Source: Larus michahellis (Eukaryota; Chordata; Aves; Charadriiformes; Laridae). From it: a stretch of DNA of 64,000 nucleotides. Numbering within the stretch: position 1 is the first letter of the stretch; every line of letters begins with the position of its first letter. Position numbers and translations under genes: made by a program. This document shows, in pieces, positions 28,801 to 43,800 of the stretch. Location: the NCBI RefSeq assembly GCF_964199755.1, contig NC_133897.1, positions 11,806,992 to 11,870,991 on the forward strand, in the 5' to 3' direction. A model generated the notes under the pieces. It saw only the letters and a list, made by a program, of their open reading frames with translations, ran no database searches and was not told where the DNA came from.

Positions 28801-31800
28801 TTTCCACACACTAATAATTAGACACATACAACTCAAGTAAATATCTAACTTCAGGAATTTTGATTTGCAAGTTAGATTTCATCCTTCCAGGTTTTAAAAT
28901 ATGTGGTAAGTATATGAATTTGATGTGGTTGACTGTGTTGACACAGACATGATTGAGAGACCCAAGAAATTTGTTCCAGCACCTGTTCTGATGTTCTGAA
29001 CGCACACAGCTGAGTCAGTGCCCACCAGATAAGAAAACCTGATGCATAAGGTGAAAGTTTCACATTCGGCTTCTACTGAATGGGTAAGAACAAATCTCTT
29101 GTGTTCTGATCGCTTCTTCTGATGCAATTATTTGCGATTCAACAAGTTCACTGCTTATAAAACAATCACCACTTGTGTTATCATATAATTCCCTCATCTG
29201 TGTATTGTATTTTTATGATGTTATTAATGCTTTAAAAGACCCAAGCATACCAGATCTAGACAGTGTTTGTATATTCTCCTTCATTTTTGTCTTGCCTTGG
29301 AAGCTTTTATTTAGGAAGCATGTAAATTGTTTGGTGCCAAGTATATCAAATTTACATCTACGTTTAGTCTGCATTGCCTTTGCTCACTTTTTCCATATTT
29401 TTGCCCATCTTCATTTCGGAATGAATTGCACCGCTCCTACATTCTTTTCCTTTCCTCATTCCTGTCCTAGGCACAGCACCTATTATACTTTCATAAATTA
29501 AGAACACAGAATCACCTGATTTACAGACTCTAATGATCCATGGTCACTATAGTCTTTAGATGGCATGCATTAAGTTTTTTACAGGAATGATTCTGGAACA
29601 GAAATAATTACTGGGAAATGGCAGTCAGACCTACGATCCCATGGGAAAGCCTTGATTCTGCTTATATGCTCTGCTTCATGTCAAGAACAATTTGAACTCA
29701 ATATATCTTTTACTTCCGCTTTTCTTGGAATCCATTACACTGAGTAACAACACTAAAATTTGTCTGGTTTATGTAATTCAACTATTTTTTTTAATTTTTG
29801 TGGGTTTTTTTTGTTGTTGTTGAGATCTCTATAAAGTTGATTTTAGGATAAGCAATTTTGCCTTCCTGTAAATGTTTTCCATGCCCAGGAATGCAAAGTC
29901 CCTGTTTACTTCTTCAGAACAAGTTAGAATAAAGTGCAGGACAGTACAGTAAAGAAACAGATGCACTAATAATAGCCCGATTTCTGCAGGGATGAAGCCA
30001 TCTGAGCTAGGTATCAAGATTCTCTTTATAACCAATGAATAGAAGCGGCAGACTGCTATTCATGTCATCTTAAGACAGGCATCTAAAAAAATTTAGAAGG
30101 ATAGTGAAGTAAAAATCCCTACTTTTTCTTCACCAAATAGGAATGGAACCTAGAGAGACTAGCGCAGACACATATGACAAATGTCTAAAGTTAGACAACG
30201 TGACTCTGTCCCAAGAGTTTCTCCACTGATTTGGTCAGCTTTCCATCAGGCAGCAAAAGCATTACAAAACTTCGTTTTTTATTTTCATTAAGATTTTTTC
30301 CTTTATTCTTTTTTCCCATCTTTTTTTGAAGGCCAACATTTGAAGTCCGGCATTTGTTTTTACTTTTATTCGGAATTTTTCCAACTGAGGTCCAACTCCC
30401 ATGGGATTTCTGACACCGCAGGTCTGTTTTCTCAGTAACAATATCATGATGACAAAATAGAACATATTCTTTTAAAACCTTTCAAATAACTACTGGTGAC
30501 TAGGTGAAATGAATAAGGTAAGACTCACTTAGCTTAATACATTTAACAGTGGGATATAATCTTTCTAAAAGGTAGGCAACTCAACAGAATTACTCATTGT
30601 CTCCCAAGATGGGGGGAGTCAATGGAGAAGAACAGTCTCTTCTACATTATGATTCATGTGCTTTGTTGTAGCAATTCAAAGAAATTAGGATGATATGATT
30701 TCCATCCAGGCTTCAAAGGCTAGATCTCCTTTGACTGTAGAGAAGGCATAGGCTGTCTGGATTAAATGCAGATGAGTACACTGTGCAATCTAGTCAGATG
30801 GAATTCATCTGACTTGTAATTCTAGTCATGCAAAAGTACGTATTTTTTGCTTACTGTTCAAAAATCTCGGTTTTGTGATGTATCCTTACATTATCAGCCA
30901 TCATACTATTACTGGTAACTGCACACCGTCCTAGTGATGCCAGTGTGTAACATAATGAGCATGTATCTCAAAGTTGCTGAAGACTAATGAAAAAGAAACC
31001 AGTAGTGCTTCGTACAGAGAAATGGCATGGAAGTGAGCGAGGAGGCGTTTTTGAAGGCTAATTTACTAAAAGGTCAGGTGTCAGAAGCTACTGATTAAGC
31101 TATGCTTTAAATACTGTTTCCCCATGGAAATATATAAAAATTGTGGAGTTTAATCTTGTGTTGCACCATTTTCACAATAGATAGGGGCTTCCATATGTAT
31201 GTACAGCATGCAGATTATGTATACTTTATAAATCAGTTAGAAATTAAGGTAATTCAAGTAAATCTAATTTAAATAAAATTAAATAGAATGTTCGCCAAAT
31301 AAGCTTACTTCAAAACCACGTAGTTAAACTGATTAAGGTTTTTGGGTAGCCAGAGTTTGAGCCTTAGTCTTTTTAATTCATTTCTTCTGTTTTTTTCTGT
31401 AATGTACATTTATTCAAAGCAAGACACTGGTCAAAAAGAGTTGTCATTCTCATCAGACCTAAAGTGAGCACAGAACACGTAGTGAGCATACTTCCAATTC
31501 TGGCTGCTGTAAACTGCAGATATTATTTTGTTCAAATATCCTGTGCTTTTCTCTTAAAGGATATCTTGCAGAAGACATTAGAGCAGAATGATTTTGTAGT
31601 ATGTAAAAGAAAACCAGTATGTTAATTTTAAATTTGTTGGTTTTTAATAGCATTCCTCTGTTGAATTTGTTTAAGGAAAAGTTTTGATAAAAGCAATTTC
31701 TCTAACACATTTTTTAATCTTATAATCAATGTCCTGGAGCTATGTCTCCTCTTAATACCTCACCGTATAACTTGCATTTTTGACTTGTACCCTCTAATTC

Positions 31801-34800
31801 CTGAGATGTGAATCTAAACTCAAATGGGTAGAAGGAGAGAGAATATTATCATCGAAAGGTATTTTTTGCCTGATGGACTCCTTCCCTATGAATAAAATAC
31901 TATCTGCAGTTTTTACCAATAAAGTATACTGCATGAAGTTCTTGACTGACCTGTGTGTAACAATGCCTTTACAATGTCCCAGAGAGTTTAGATCTAATTC
32001 ATAACCCCTCGGTGCTCATGGTTAAGTGGACAAATTGTTCCTTTTTGGGTCTGCTCTTGACTGGGTTGGCTAGACAATGATCTGCCATCATGCTGCCAAG
32101 TTAACCAACTTTGGAGCCTGTCAGTTTGCAAAGGCATCAAATAAACAGACAAAAGGAATGACATATGAAGAAAAAAAAAAGGATGTTATTTTAAAAAATT
32201 GTTCATAAACATTCAGACAGAAGGCAAGCAGCTTAAATGGATTTGCAGGCAGTCTCAGAATTCAACACAAATTTACCTAACAGCATTTCTGAGATTATTT
32301 TTATGTGTAAGGAGTAAATTTCGAAAGTCCGTAGTAAAAGCACCTGCTAAGGTGAACAGTGAATAGTCCAGAAATCCCCTGAAGGCAATAAAGGATTCCC
32401 ACTAGAGACATCCTTTACTCCAGTTCTCTCATGCTTCAGCTATTATCAACTTGCAGTCCTTGAGAGGGTATCTAATGGTCAATTCTACAGCACTGGCAAG
32501 AAATACAGGAGCCATTATATTTACATTCTCCCGAGAGTTATGACCTCTATATATAAGCCATGTGTCACCTCCTGAAGTAGACGGCACTATACCAGATATA
32601 TTCACTAAGTTCATAGAAGTGAAAGTCGAAAGGTCCTTCACCTTGTCAATTTTTGAAGGCATCATAAAACCCATTATTCAAGTTGGGAGCTGGACTATTG
32701 TCTAATAACTCCAACTGTGGATGTAGATGCATAAATTGCATTCAACTGCATGAACTTACCAAAATTGTTGCTGTCTATAAGCAAACTTGCATGAGAGGTG
32801 TTGATATTACAGAATTGAAAATAGTACTTTAAATATTTTTCAGCCACTAGACTATATAATAAGAGAGTGTTCTGCACCAGCATAAAGAAAATAGCTGTGG
32901 TTCAAACAGCACTGAGTTGATTGAAAGATGTCCAACAAAAAAGCCGGACTTACTTCATTTTTTTATCATTCTATACCACCTTGAAAAATCTGTCTAGATT
33001 TGATTTCAGAAAAACTCCATTGACTGAATATTTTGAAATTGGACTCATATCTGATTTCAGAATTCTTAAATGAAGGAAAAAAAGGTGAAACCCCGCGTGA
33101 GCTTTCTAACAAAACATCAGTTGTCCAGCCACCCTGATGTAACTCTGCCTTTAATTTAGCCTCTAGCTACATACTCTGAGCTTCACAGTAACTGTCAGGC
33201 AGCCTGGATGGAAAATTACTCCCGTCACTTCTACCCACTAGGGAAAATAGAAGAGGTTGTCTTCCTCCAGAAAAAAACCACATTATTTAAAATAATGTTT
33301 CTGGCATTCTGTACACACACATGACCCCTACAACACTAAAAACAAAACAAGAATCCTGTGTACTTTTAGTCCAGCACAATAGCTGTCAGTGTCAGCAGGA
33401 CTGAATCTATCTGCTGGCCATTCATCTGCCAAACGGACGAACACGAAATACCTACACGGAGGTATAAGTCAGGATTGAAGCTGATCAGCCAAGAGTACTT
33501 TGACATTACCTTAATATTGACCATGGCCATTTTGTTCAAACTAAGTACAAGCAAATAAGAAATAATTACACAACTGAAATTATTCTATCATACAACACAG
33601 ATTTTTAATTATTCTCTATTATACACCTGAGATTGTGGCTATATGAGTACATTTCCTTCTTTCAGATCATTTTACCGGTCTAGTATTATAATGAGTAGAA
33701 ATCTTAAATGTTTTAAAATTTTCTCCTGATCAAAAATTAACCCTGCTTCTCAAACTATTGCAAAGCTAAGTAAACACTACTACATTTTGAATCCATTACA
33801 TCAAAAATTATAATCGTTTAAATCCAGGTGTTACGATTTCAGAAACAAGCAAAAATTTTAGATGATTAGCATGAAGCACTTTATCAGACTGAGCAACAAA
33901 GAGGATGCAATCATATTGCTTCTTAAATTTCCTGTATGAGTGTAAATAGAAGTGTCTTAATTTGCCTGTAAGACCTCTATAACTCCTAGTGACTCAACAA
34001 AAAAATTGGCAAATGGTGTTCTGAAATTATATGTTTATTAAATATACATATGACCCCCATAAAGACAAAGCATTGTGTTGTGGTAGTTGAAAACCAGGAA
34101 ATTACTTTAGATTAATATTGACTTAGTTATAGCTATTAAGCATTTGTCACTACTCTGTATTTTACATAGTACCATTTAGAAACAAACTCTTTATATTGTA
34201 TTGCAGCAAAAGAGACAGGTAAAGCAATACCAAATGTGATAGCACATAAAAATCAATTTCTTTCATGTAAGATGGGCGTATTCTTATTTATATATGGGCG
34301 TGTATTTCTTATTTACTGTTCTGTGTGAACCATAATTAGCCAGTTCTCAAATAAACTTTAGCTTTAACCTCTGAACTTAATAAAAATTTTTGAAGATTGG
34401 CAGGAGTAAAATGAGTGCAAAGGAGGCACGGATTGACCAAAACAGAATTTAAAACTAAATTAAAATTTTAAAGGATTTTAACACAGACTAAATATCAAAA
34501 CCCATTTAGATTTTGTAACTGTATTCAAAGAATAAACAGATTCAAGTCATGCATATGAAACTGAAATGCCATTATGAAATAGAAATTGAAATGGCATGAA
34601 ATTTTCTGCATGTCTAACAAAAATAGTACTTTTGCAGCAGTACTTAGAACAGCTGGCCTCTGCAAAATATTCACATGATTATCTGAGCAATACTGATTCA
34701 AAATCTGAAATCCAACAATTTACTTTTAAAGTTTTGAGGAAAATAGTCAAATTACAGTCACTAAACTAAACTCATTAGGTAGGTAGGCACAGCAAAAATC

Positions 34801-37800
34801 AGTGGCTTATGATTTTCAGAACAATTTTCTGGAAAAATTTACAGAATCTGTAACTGCTTTCTAGACTATAAAGACCTAATCCTAAAATATTTCCTCTTTT
34901 TTTGTGTGTCTACCTAATGTTAGCAGGTTTTAAAAGAGTACAAAAACCCACAAATATAAAAATAAATTGGATTAGTACGAGTTTGTGTAATTAGTGTTAT
35001 CTTCAATACACTATTTGTAAAATCTGTTCTTATGCACACTTGTGTTTTGTTTTCTTGGAACAGACACCTTTTTCTATTAATGTTTCTTTTGAAGTTAGTT
35101 TTATGTTATTTTGATTAAGTTCAGGAGACAGAAGTCTTCTGTTTATTTACAGAATAGACATAGCACGAAGCTTCCCAGGCAATGTTGACAGTTACCCAGT
35201 GGATCTTTCAACCTCAGCCTTGGTTTGGAAGGACCTCTAGGGGTGAGAGGGTAATTCAGTGCTGAAGGACAAGATGCTCTGAAGAAAGTTTGGGGCTTGA
35301 TTCTTTGTCCAAAGGAGTTTTGCTATTGACCAGATGTCGTCCTTAACATATAAATATAAACTGAGATAAAGAGATGGATTACATGTTGTGGATAATTTAC
35401 TTATCAGGCACTTCTACACTTTTTTAAATGGTGTAGAGTGAAATAGAACTCACTAAAGATATATGTAATAAAATTGGTATTCCTTTGGGTATTTAATAAT
35501 CTTTATGCAAGTAATTAATGATATCCCTTTTCCGACAGGTTTCTCCTTCAGTTCACCTTAAACCTAAACATCACCCAAAAAAGTTGAGACCAGTATTGCC
35601 TTAAGTATCTCTTAATAATAGTAACATCATTAAGAAATGAAAAATGCAGAATGTAATGTAAATAAATATAGCATGGGTATAAATAAATATAGAAAGCATG
35701 GGTAGATGGCTGCCCTGCATTACATTTTTTTGAGAGGGAAGGATTCAATTTAGACTCAATACAAATAATTCATTAGTCCACTGCAATGATCCACTTCACA
35801 GACTGTAGTAATGCATTTGTTTTCTAAAGGTAGCTACAGGCATTTAGGACAGCGTTTGCTTGTGTCAGTCCTGACCTCACTGCCTTCACTCCCCTTGCCT
35901 TGGGTCGTGTATCTGTATCGGGCAGTGGGGAGCACGCCCAGAATGTTATATCTGACAGCAGCCGAAGAGTCAATGCTTCAGGGAACTGTACAAATAGGGG
36001 AATACTTCTTCCATAGATAATGCTTCTACTTATGCACAAGCTGCAACGGTATCACCACAGCCCTGAGGATCTTTCCGCAAATTTGTCTTTGTCTGAGCCT
36101 ATGCATTCAAATCCCATAGCTTATAACTTGTATGTCGTTTTTTGTGTTATCTAATAAACCTCTGGCCAATTCACACTAAGATTAGACAATACTGTCTTAA
36201 CTGACCCAGTCATTATTTTAAGTAAAGTGGACACATTTCAGTCCTTTATATTCACCAGCCATCTTGCTGTATATTAATAATGCTGACAGAGAGTTTAATA
36301 CCCTCTGAGGACAGCTAGGACACATCTCTAGCTTGTTCCGTCTAGACAGATGTCAAAATATGTCCCCATGAAAGGAAAGATTGTGGTGAGGCTTGGACTG
36401 GGTTAACACACCTTGACACATGTTTCCAGCATGGTCAAATCAAGCCATTCATTTTCCTATTGTGCTGCCACAACCTCAACAGAAATATTAAACGGAAAAA
36501 AAAGACACTTATTTGATGAATCTAAATCTTGAAGGTTAGCAGTAACTAGTTTACTTACAGGAAAGAGATTGGAAGTATATAATAAAGGTTTAGATCTACA
36601 ATTTGATGTGATAAAAACATACAGATAGTTTGTTCAGGCACTGTTACACTTGTCAAATTGGTTGCCTACAAATACAGACAGGAGCACTAACGAATACTAA
36701 CAGAAGATCTAAAACAAAATAAAACATTCTATTTAAGGGTGCTGTATCAGGAACTTATAGTTAATTTCAAAATGTTAAGCAAATAGTTTATTTTTATAGA
36801 ACCTGCTAATACACCATTTGACATGGTATAAAAATTGAACATTTTAACTCTAAGTAAAATCAATGCAAACTGTAGAAGCAGACAAGCGCTTTCATACCCT
36901 GAACAATATCAGCCAACTTGGCAGAGAAATAGCAGATGACATGCTTATAGTATTTTTAAATAAGCTTTCTCATTTCAGTGCGTTTTCAGCATAAAAATTT
37001 GGTACCTATTAATAAATTGCCTGTTGAATATTGCTCACTAATTTCTATCATTTGAACCTTCTCTAGAATACTCAAAACTGCCCAAAATAGACGCGTATCT
37101 GGAGATATATATATGTCTGTTTGTATGCATATATATAAAGAAAAAAAAGTATAGAAATAAGTCCCTTTTGAAGTAAAGATACAAGTCCATATCTGAAAAG
37201 ACAATAAAAAAAAGGAATAAATATTTAATTAGATCTCTAATGGAAATTCATTCAGCAGTGAAGAAACAGGCACCAAACTGACACCAGAGACAGTTTCTAC
37301 CTAATCCTTTAACATCGTCTTCGGAGACGGCATACCGAAGAAAATTTAAAACTTATCATAAAAATATTTTGCCACCTTCCCTAAGATATGATGTCCTTAG
37401 TTACTGTAACTTTGAGGGCAAACTCACACATCACCCGCAAAGCATATTGTTGCATGATATTTTTGTGTCCAAAATATTTGGTATCCAAACACTTAGGATT
37501 TAATTTTTAGTTCTTTTTGTTGAAATTCCAGGTCAAATAAAAATGAACTATACTGATTTGTGTTGAGCAAAGATCTTTTGTTTTGAGGTGGTACCACTGA
37601 GCGCTAAGACCCAAATTCAAGAAAACATCTTTCTGTGTAACAGTTAGCTGATGTCTTAAATGCCTCCTGAATTCTCACAACCGAATGATACTTCCTTTTT
37701 TATATCATTTCCCATGAAGAGAGGGATTTAAACATATGTTTTGTTGTTTCCCTTTTCAGATTTCATTTGATAATTTTTATCCTTTCTTTAACTACAAAAT

Positions 37801-40800
37801 ATATAATATTTGCAAGGGAACAGCTTATCTTCTGACAAGCCAGCACTACTGCATCCACTTTTTGACTTTAAGGTTAGAAAAGAATTACTGTCTTGGCCCA
37901 CTGAAATAACCAGTTTATGATCTTCAGGCAAAGAATACTGCCTGAGCAATGACTGGTACTTCAGAAAAAAAGACAGGGCCCTCGAGCCACATTGCTTGAA
38001 ATGCAATCAGTGCTTGCATTTCCCTTTTCCCTCCCTGCAACATCCATTTATTCTGTATATTATGTATATTAGATATGTATGATATTCTATCTTGTGGGAA
38101 TAGAGAGCAGCATAGGTCTGTTCAACCTTGATGAGATAAAGCTGCGTCCTTGAGAGAGGGCTTGAGAGAACAGAAAAACAAGTAAGAATCAGCAAGAAAC
38201 AGGACGTGAGAACGAAGCTGTTGCTCCTCGTGAACAGACAGCAGAAACCAATAGGAAGAAGTAGAGAAGCACGTGGCAGTCAACCTTCAACCTATCAGCA
38301 GGACACAACTTGCGCATGGAGAGTGTGTATAGCTATAAAACCTGTCAGATTGTTGCAATAAAGGTCTTTGGTCTGTACCCCACCAGAGTCCATGAATCCA
38401 TGCTCCACACTATCTATCTATTGTACTTTTGTTAATCATTGTACTTTTGTTAATCATTTTTTCAGTACGTACTTCCCACATCTCCCTCCTGATTTTTATC
38501 CACACTGGTTTATTATTTGCTCTTTTCCAGGCTTTTGTAAATGTTGCTACGATTTCCTATGTCCAGCTTCAGTAGGTTCATTCCTGCAAGTATAGTCAAC
38601 TCGCATTTCATTCTTCTCCTTCAAATTACTAATGAATACGTCAAACAAGAACAGCTTTTCTATTATACTGGTTCATCTGCTAATTAAGTACTTCTCACTA
38701 CTTGAAATGTTATCTTTTACTAATTTGAATCTTTAAGTCTTGACCCATTTTCACTCCACATGACAATGTCTAGTTTGAATGACAGTGTTTCAAAATGGCT
38801 GTTCTAGCCATTGTAATGGCTAGAATGTGTGTCCCCAAGCTGTCAGAAGATACCAATGTTTTAGAATGTGTCTTCAGAAAAGTTGGAAAAACAACATACT
38901 CTACCCATTTTCTTTGGAGGTATTTAAAAGATGTGTAGATGTAGTGCTGAGGGACATGGTTCAGTAGCAACTCGTCAGTGCTAGGTTAACAGTTGGTCTC
39001 TTCCAACCGTAATGTTTCTATGATTCTATTTTCAAATACAGTAATGGCTAGGCTTTTAAATACAGAGCGATGGCAAGAACTGCATGTCTTAGCTAGAATG
39101 CCAGCACATCTCTGCAAACCAGACGGAACAGGTCTCCTAGAGCTATTCCACACATACTAAAATCCAGAAAAACCCAACCAGCCAAGTATCTTTATTCATG
39201 AGAGGACTTCACCTGTTCATGATAACAAGAGTTTTACTGACACTATGAGCTCATCCTTGTAAACAAAATCTTGCTCTGTTAGCCTCATCAGAAAAACAGA
39301 TAGAAAACAGATGCAACATGATGGAAATAGTACTTCCCTTAACAAGAAGAACAAGAAATATGATCTGCAAAGTGAGCATATTCTTTTTTCCAGTTATCTT
39401 GATAGCTTTTTGAACCACTTCTAACTGCTAATGCAATTTAAAGTCCAATATAAACTTGCGATAATTCCAATGACCTAAATACATTCTATTTTACTTAAAC
39501 ACATACTGGCAGTCAAGTGGTACATGTATTATTCACAGATTATTACAGTATTAGGATTTGTTACAATAGAAACTACTAGAAATAACACAATGAAAAACAT
39601 ACTGTGCATAAGCCCATTAACACTCCAATATTAGAAATACAGATGTATTACTGCAATTACCAACTGTTGGTAGCCTTGAGTTCCAAAGTTACTGAATTCT
39701 ACATTTCTGATTTTATCTTACATGACATCTGCAATCTAACCATATGGCAACAATGCTACCAAAAATTACTACAGATTTCCATTAATTCTGATAGAGTAAA
39801 ATGGGAATTTTTTAGAAACAGAATATGTCTGATAGCCGTATGGAACACCAGCATCTAAATGAAGAGAAAAAGTATTTTTCCTACCTTATAATCATCCTCA
39901 TAGTCATTATATCCACAAGTACTTAAGATGTCAGGAAAAATATCTGACCATCCATTACTCGTACAATTTTTGCTAATATTTCCTGTAAAGCAAAATTTGA
40001 GAATTTAAATAAGAAAGACTGAAAAGTCTCTTCATCAATGAATCTTTAAACAACTTAACTTTATATTCCCCATTAACATGCTGTATTTTCTAGTACTCCT
40101 GTTAAAGCAACCTAGACTTTTCCTTTCATGTGCTTTTCATTCATATTACTTTGGCTTTTACTCTTGCTCTGAATTGCCTTTGCACTAAAGAAAAACAAAA
40201 GTAATTCCAAGCTGTGATGGCAGGCTTCTGCTTTTCTGTTACATCTGCAAAAGCCTGAAATATTTTGCTGTTTTATCTGAATTACTCTGGAGGGATTCTT
40301 TCAGGTCATTCTATAAAGGGTATAATTTGTAGGTAAAGTAATTTGATAGAAAAGTAATTTAAGTGAAAGTTGATCTAACTTTCTATTTAAGATTTTCTGA
40401 GAATATAATACCAAATGATCTACTGAAGAGCTATAAAAGCTCTTAGATATTATGGTGATGAATTACTGCTACAGCAAATATTGGTAGAGTTGGTAATGCA
40501 CTTTAAAGGCCAAATTATGTGATTGGTTGAAGAACAAGGAAATAAATATGCATGCTGAATATCACTCTTTGAACCAATCGCTGAAACAATGTAGTACAAG
40601 GAATGTACAGGAGATGTGCGAGTATGGTTGGAAAGGAATTTTGAACACCCATTAATTTCAGAAAGGATTTTTTGGTTGGAACTGAGCAAAGAAGTTGACT
40701 CTTCTCCCAGATGAAGTTATGCAGATGACATGGGGGTAACCCATGATTCTACTCCTTAATCTAATTAATATGAACTAATGTTCATGCAATATGGAACTGC

Positions 40801-43800
40801 TTCAATAGGAGAAAACTGAAGAGTCTGATGTCAGAATAGTCATTAAAATTATTATAACTTACTCTTAAAATGTTAAATCATAAGCAACTTCTATAAGCAA
40901 GCTTTCTTACAGCAATGTTTATATCCATGGTACTTCAAATCTGTGACAACATATTGCTTTGGTTTGGAGTTGACCACTGGTCTTTAACCGACTTAAAGAT
41001 GCCTGGTTTTCACCACGCAAGAAGAAATTTATCTGTCACAGATCAACTTTGGCCAAGAATAACCAAACATGTTTATATACACTCCAAACTAAAGCTTTTA
41101 TGATTTTTATCTTGCTGATTGGTTACTGGAATTTCTTCTTTGTATAAAGTGTTCAGCGGAAAGTTGTAAATACCCTACAAATGGTTGACCAACCAACAAC
41201 CAAATCTTTCTAGTTTATAACAAGGCTTTGACCTCAAACCACAGTGTCTCCCCAAACAACAGAGCCGCTTCTGCCATTTGGCACAGACATGGCATTTTTT
41301 AAAGAAAACGTAACCTATTTATAAACTCTGAAGAGTCATCACTTCAGAGTAGGCTGAGCAGAGGAATGTGTTAACAGAACCACAAAGTACGTCAAAGCCA
41401 GCTTTGCAAGAAAAAGACTGGTGTGGTTTAAACTCTGTGTACTCAAGACGCTGAAGTATTTTCTACTGTAAGTACTGTAAGACCTTCTAACTTAAAGACA
41501 GTTAGGAAAGACATTGTTTATTTCTAAACCATCATTCCATGCAATTAAATATTTCAGACGGCAACCTCATTTAAAACCTATAACTTGACACATACATTGC
41601 AATAAAAAATTCACAGAATAACTTTATGATAGTCATATACTTACATTGTCATGTACAATACAGAAGAAACATTACAGGATAATATGATTGCTTTTACAGT
41701 AAAAAGTCTTTTAAGATAAAGTTACTCATGCTCAATAGGGAATTATGATGTATGCTTAAACTAGAACTTTGACCATCACAGAAGAAATTAAGAGCCAGTT
41801 CTCCAAAAGTTTTAAAGATGAGAAGACAACTAATTTTTTTAATTCACAATTTAAATTAAGAAATCTTTTAAAGAAATGATGGTATTTAAAAGCCTACTTA
41901 TGATTTGGAATACTTCCATAAAAAATAAGGTAGTCTAGATCACCTTGTAGTAGAATTTTAATTCCTCTTAAGCCCTGAAAATAATGAAACATACACCTCA
42001 GAAATCTGTCTAAATTAAAAGCATTAGATTTCTTGTTTAAAATATTTTTATAATTTCCTGCAATAAGAATCAAGTGAATTTGAAATGTGCTGTCTGTGAA
42101 TTAAATCATAGAATCATAGAATTGTTGAGGTTGGAAGGGACCTTTAAGATCATCGAGTCCAACCTTTAGCCTACCCTGACAAAAGCCACTTCTAAACCAT
42201 GTCCCTAAGTGCCCCATCTACCTTTTTTTTAAACACCTCCAGGGATGGTGAATCCACCACCTCCCTGGGCAGCCTATTCCAATGTTTAATAACCCTTTCA
42301 GTGAAAAAATGTTTCCTAATATCTAATCTAAACCTCCCCTGACGTAACTTGAACCCGTTTCCCCTCGTCCTATCACTTGTCACCAGGGAGAAGAGGTCAG
42401 CCCCCATCTCTCTACAACCTCCTTTCAGGTAGTTGTAGAGGGTGATAAGGTCTCCCCTCAGCCTCCTCTTCTCCAGGCTAAACAACCCCAGCTCCCTCAG
42501 TCGTTCTTCATAAGGTTTGTCCTCCAGACCCCTCACCAGCTTTGTAGCCCTTCTCTGGACATGCTCCAACACCTCAATGTCCCTCTTGTAGCGAGGGGCC
42601 CAAAACTGAACGCAGTACTCGAGGTGGGGCCTCACCAGTGCCGAGTACAGGGGGATGATCACTTCCCTAGTCCGGCTCACCACACTATTCCTGATACAGG
42701 CTAGGATGCTGTTGGCTTTCTTGGCCACCTGGGCACACTGCTGGCTCATAATGTATTCCTGACCATAATCAAATTTCAAAGGTGCTGAGACACTTAGATC
42801 TTAACAGAATCAACCATGCAAGATGTTTGCTGTCTTACACCTGAAGGAAGAAATTATAGGAAGACAAGATTTAAAAAATGCTCTTAATTGAACAGGTACC
42901 TGTTAGTTCCACAAGCAAGACGTAAACAGGTAGCTATGAAAAAAGCTGTATATGGGAAAATTATAGCAAGCTATAAAAAGGAAGTGATCTTTCAGTCTTG
43001 ATGATACTATGCCCAAGTGAGATGGAGTTGTAATGCATTGTGAAGGTTTCAGACTTAAATATTTATTGCAGTTGTTTTATAGGAAAATTAAAATGTTATT
43101 GTAATATAAGATATAACAGTTGTTAAATATCAAACATTCAAACTCCGGAGAGAGAGTGCATGCTCTAGCTTTTGGCAAACAGACAGAAGCAGTGTGATAT
43201 AATTAAGATTTTGAATTTTTGATATTTATTAGTTTGTCTTGTCTCATGACAACACCTTAATATCTTTGTTTGAGTCATATGAATACTTTCATAGATTTCA
43301 CAAGATTTAGTGAAGATTACACATACTTTCCCCTTTATAAACTGTTTAGACTGTCCATGATAAACTAATCAAGATTCACCAGCTCTAGGAATGAAAACCT
43401 TTGCTCATCTGTAGATTGTTTAAGTTATCTGTTTTTTACTGGAACAAGACTGGAACAAGAGTTTTTAGAATAAAGGTATTTTAGTCATACCCCAAGTTAG
43501 CCTCTGTGTTAAAAGTAATATTGTTAAAAAACCCTCCACAGAGACATCAAAAGCAGAATTAAATCACTGTGATGTTTTGCATCTTTCACCAGCTCTTCAT
43601 GACAAAGATTTCTCACCGAGCAACGGCGGTAAGATTTTTCCTGCTGCATTTTGAGATACATATGTGAAATGCTATCTGTGCATCCTCTGTTTTTAAAACC
43701 CCGCTAACAAGCCAAAGCACAAAATTAAACCACAGTATGATATATTGACAAGATGGTGCAAAAGACAGTAGACTTAAAACAGTTAAATGTTTCAGCAGTC

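Larger units (their letters stand above)
21794..39884 (-). other. VIPR2: VIPR2 intron 4 (18.1 kb)
   Basis: Largest intron. Contains three solo LTRs (25137-25720, 27533-28253, 38093-38409), a CR1 split by the second LTR, and a CR1 tail at 38912-39030. Stretches 21794-25130, 25726-26925, 28700-38086 and 39031-39884 show no recognised element. Confidence 0.85.

Noticed and set aside
37105..37140. AT-alternating inverted repeat as a possible hairpin RNA
   Set aside because: It is a low-complexity TATATA tract that is self-complementary by composition.
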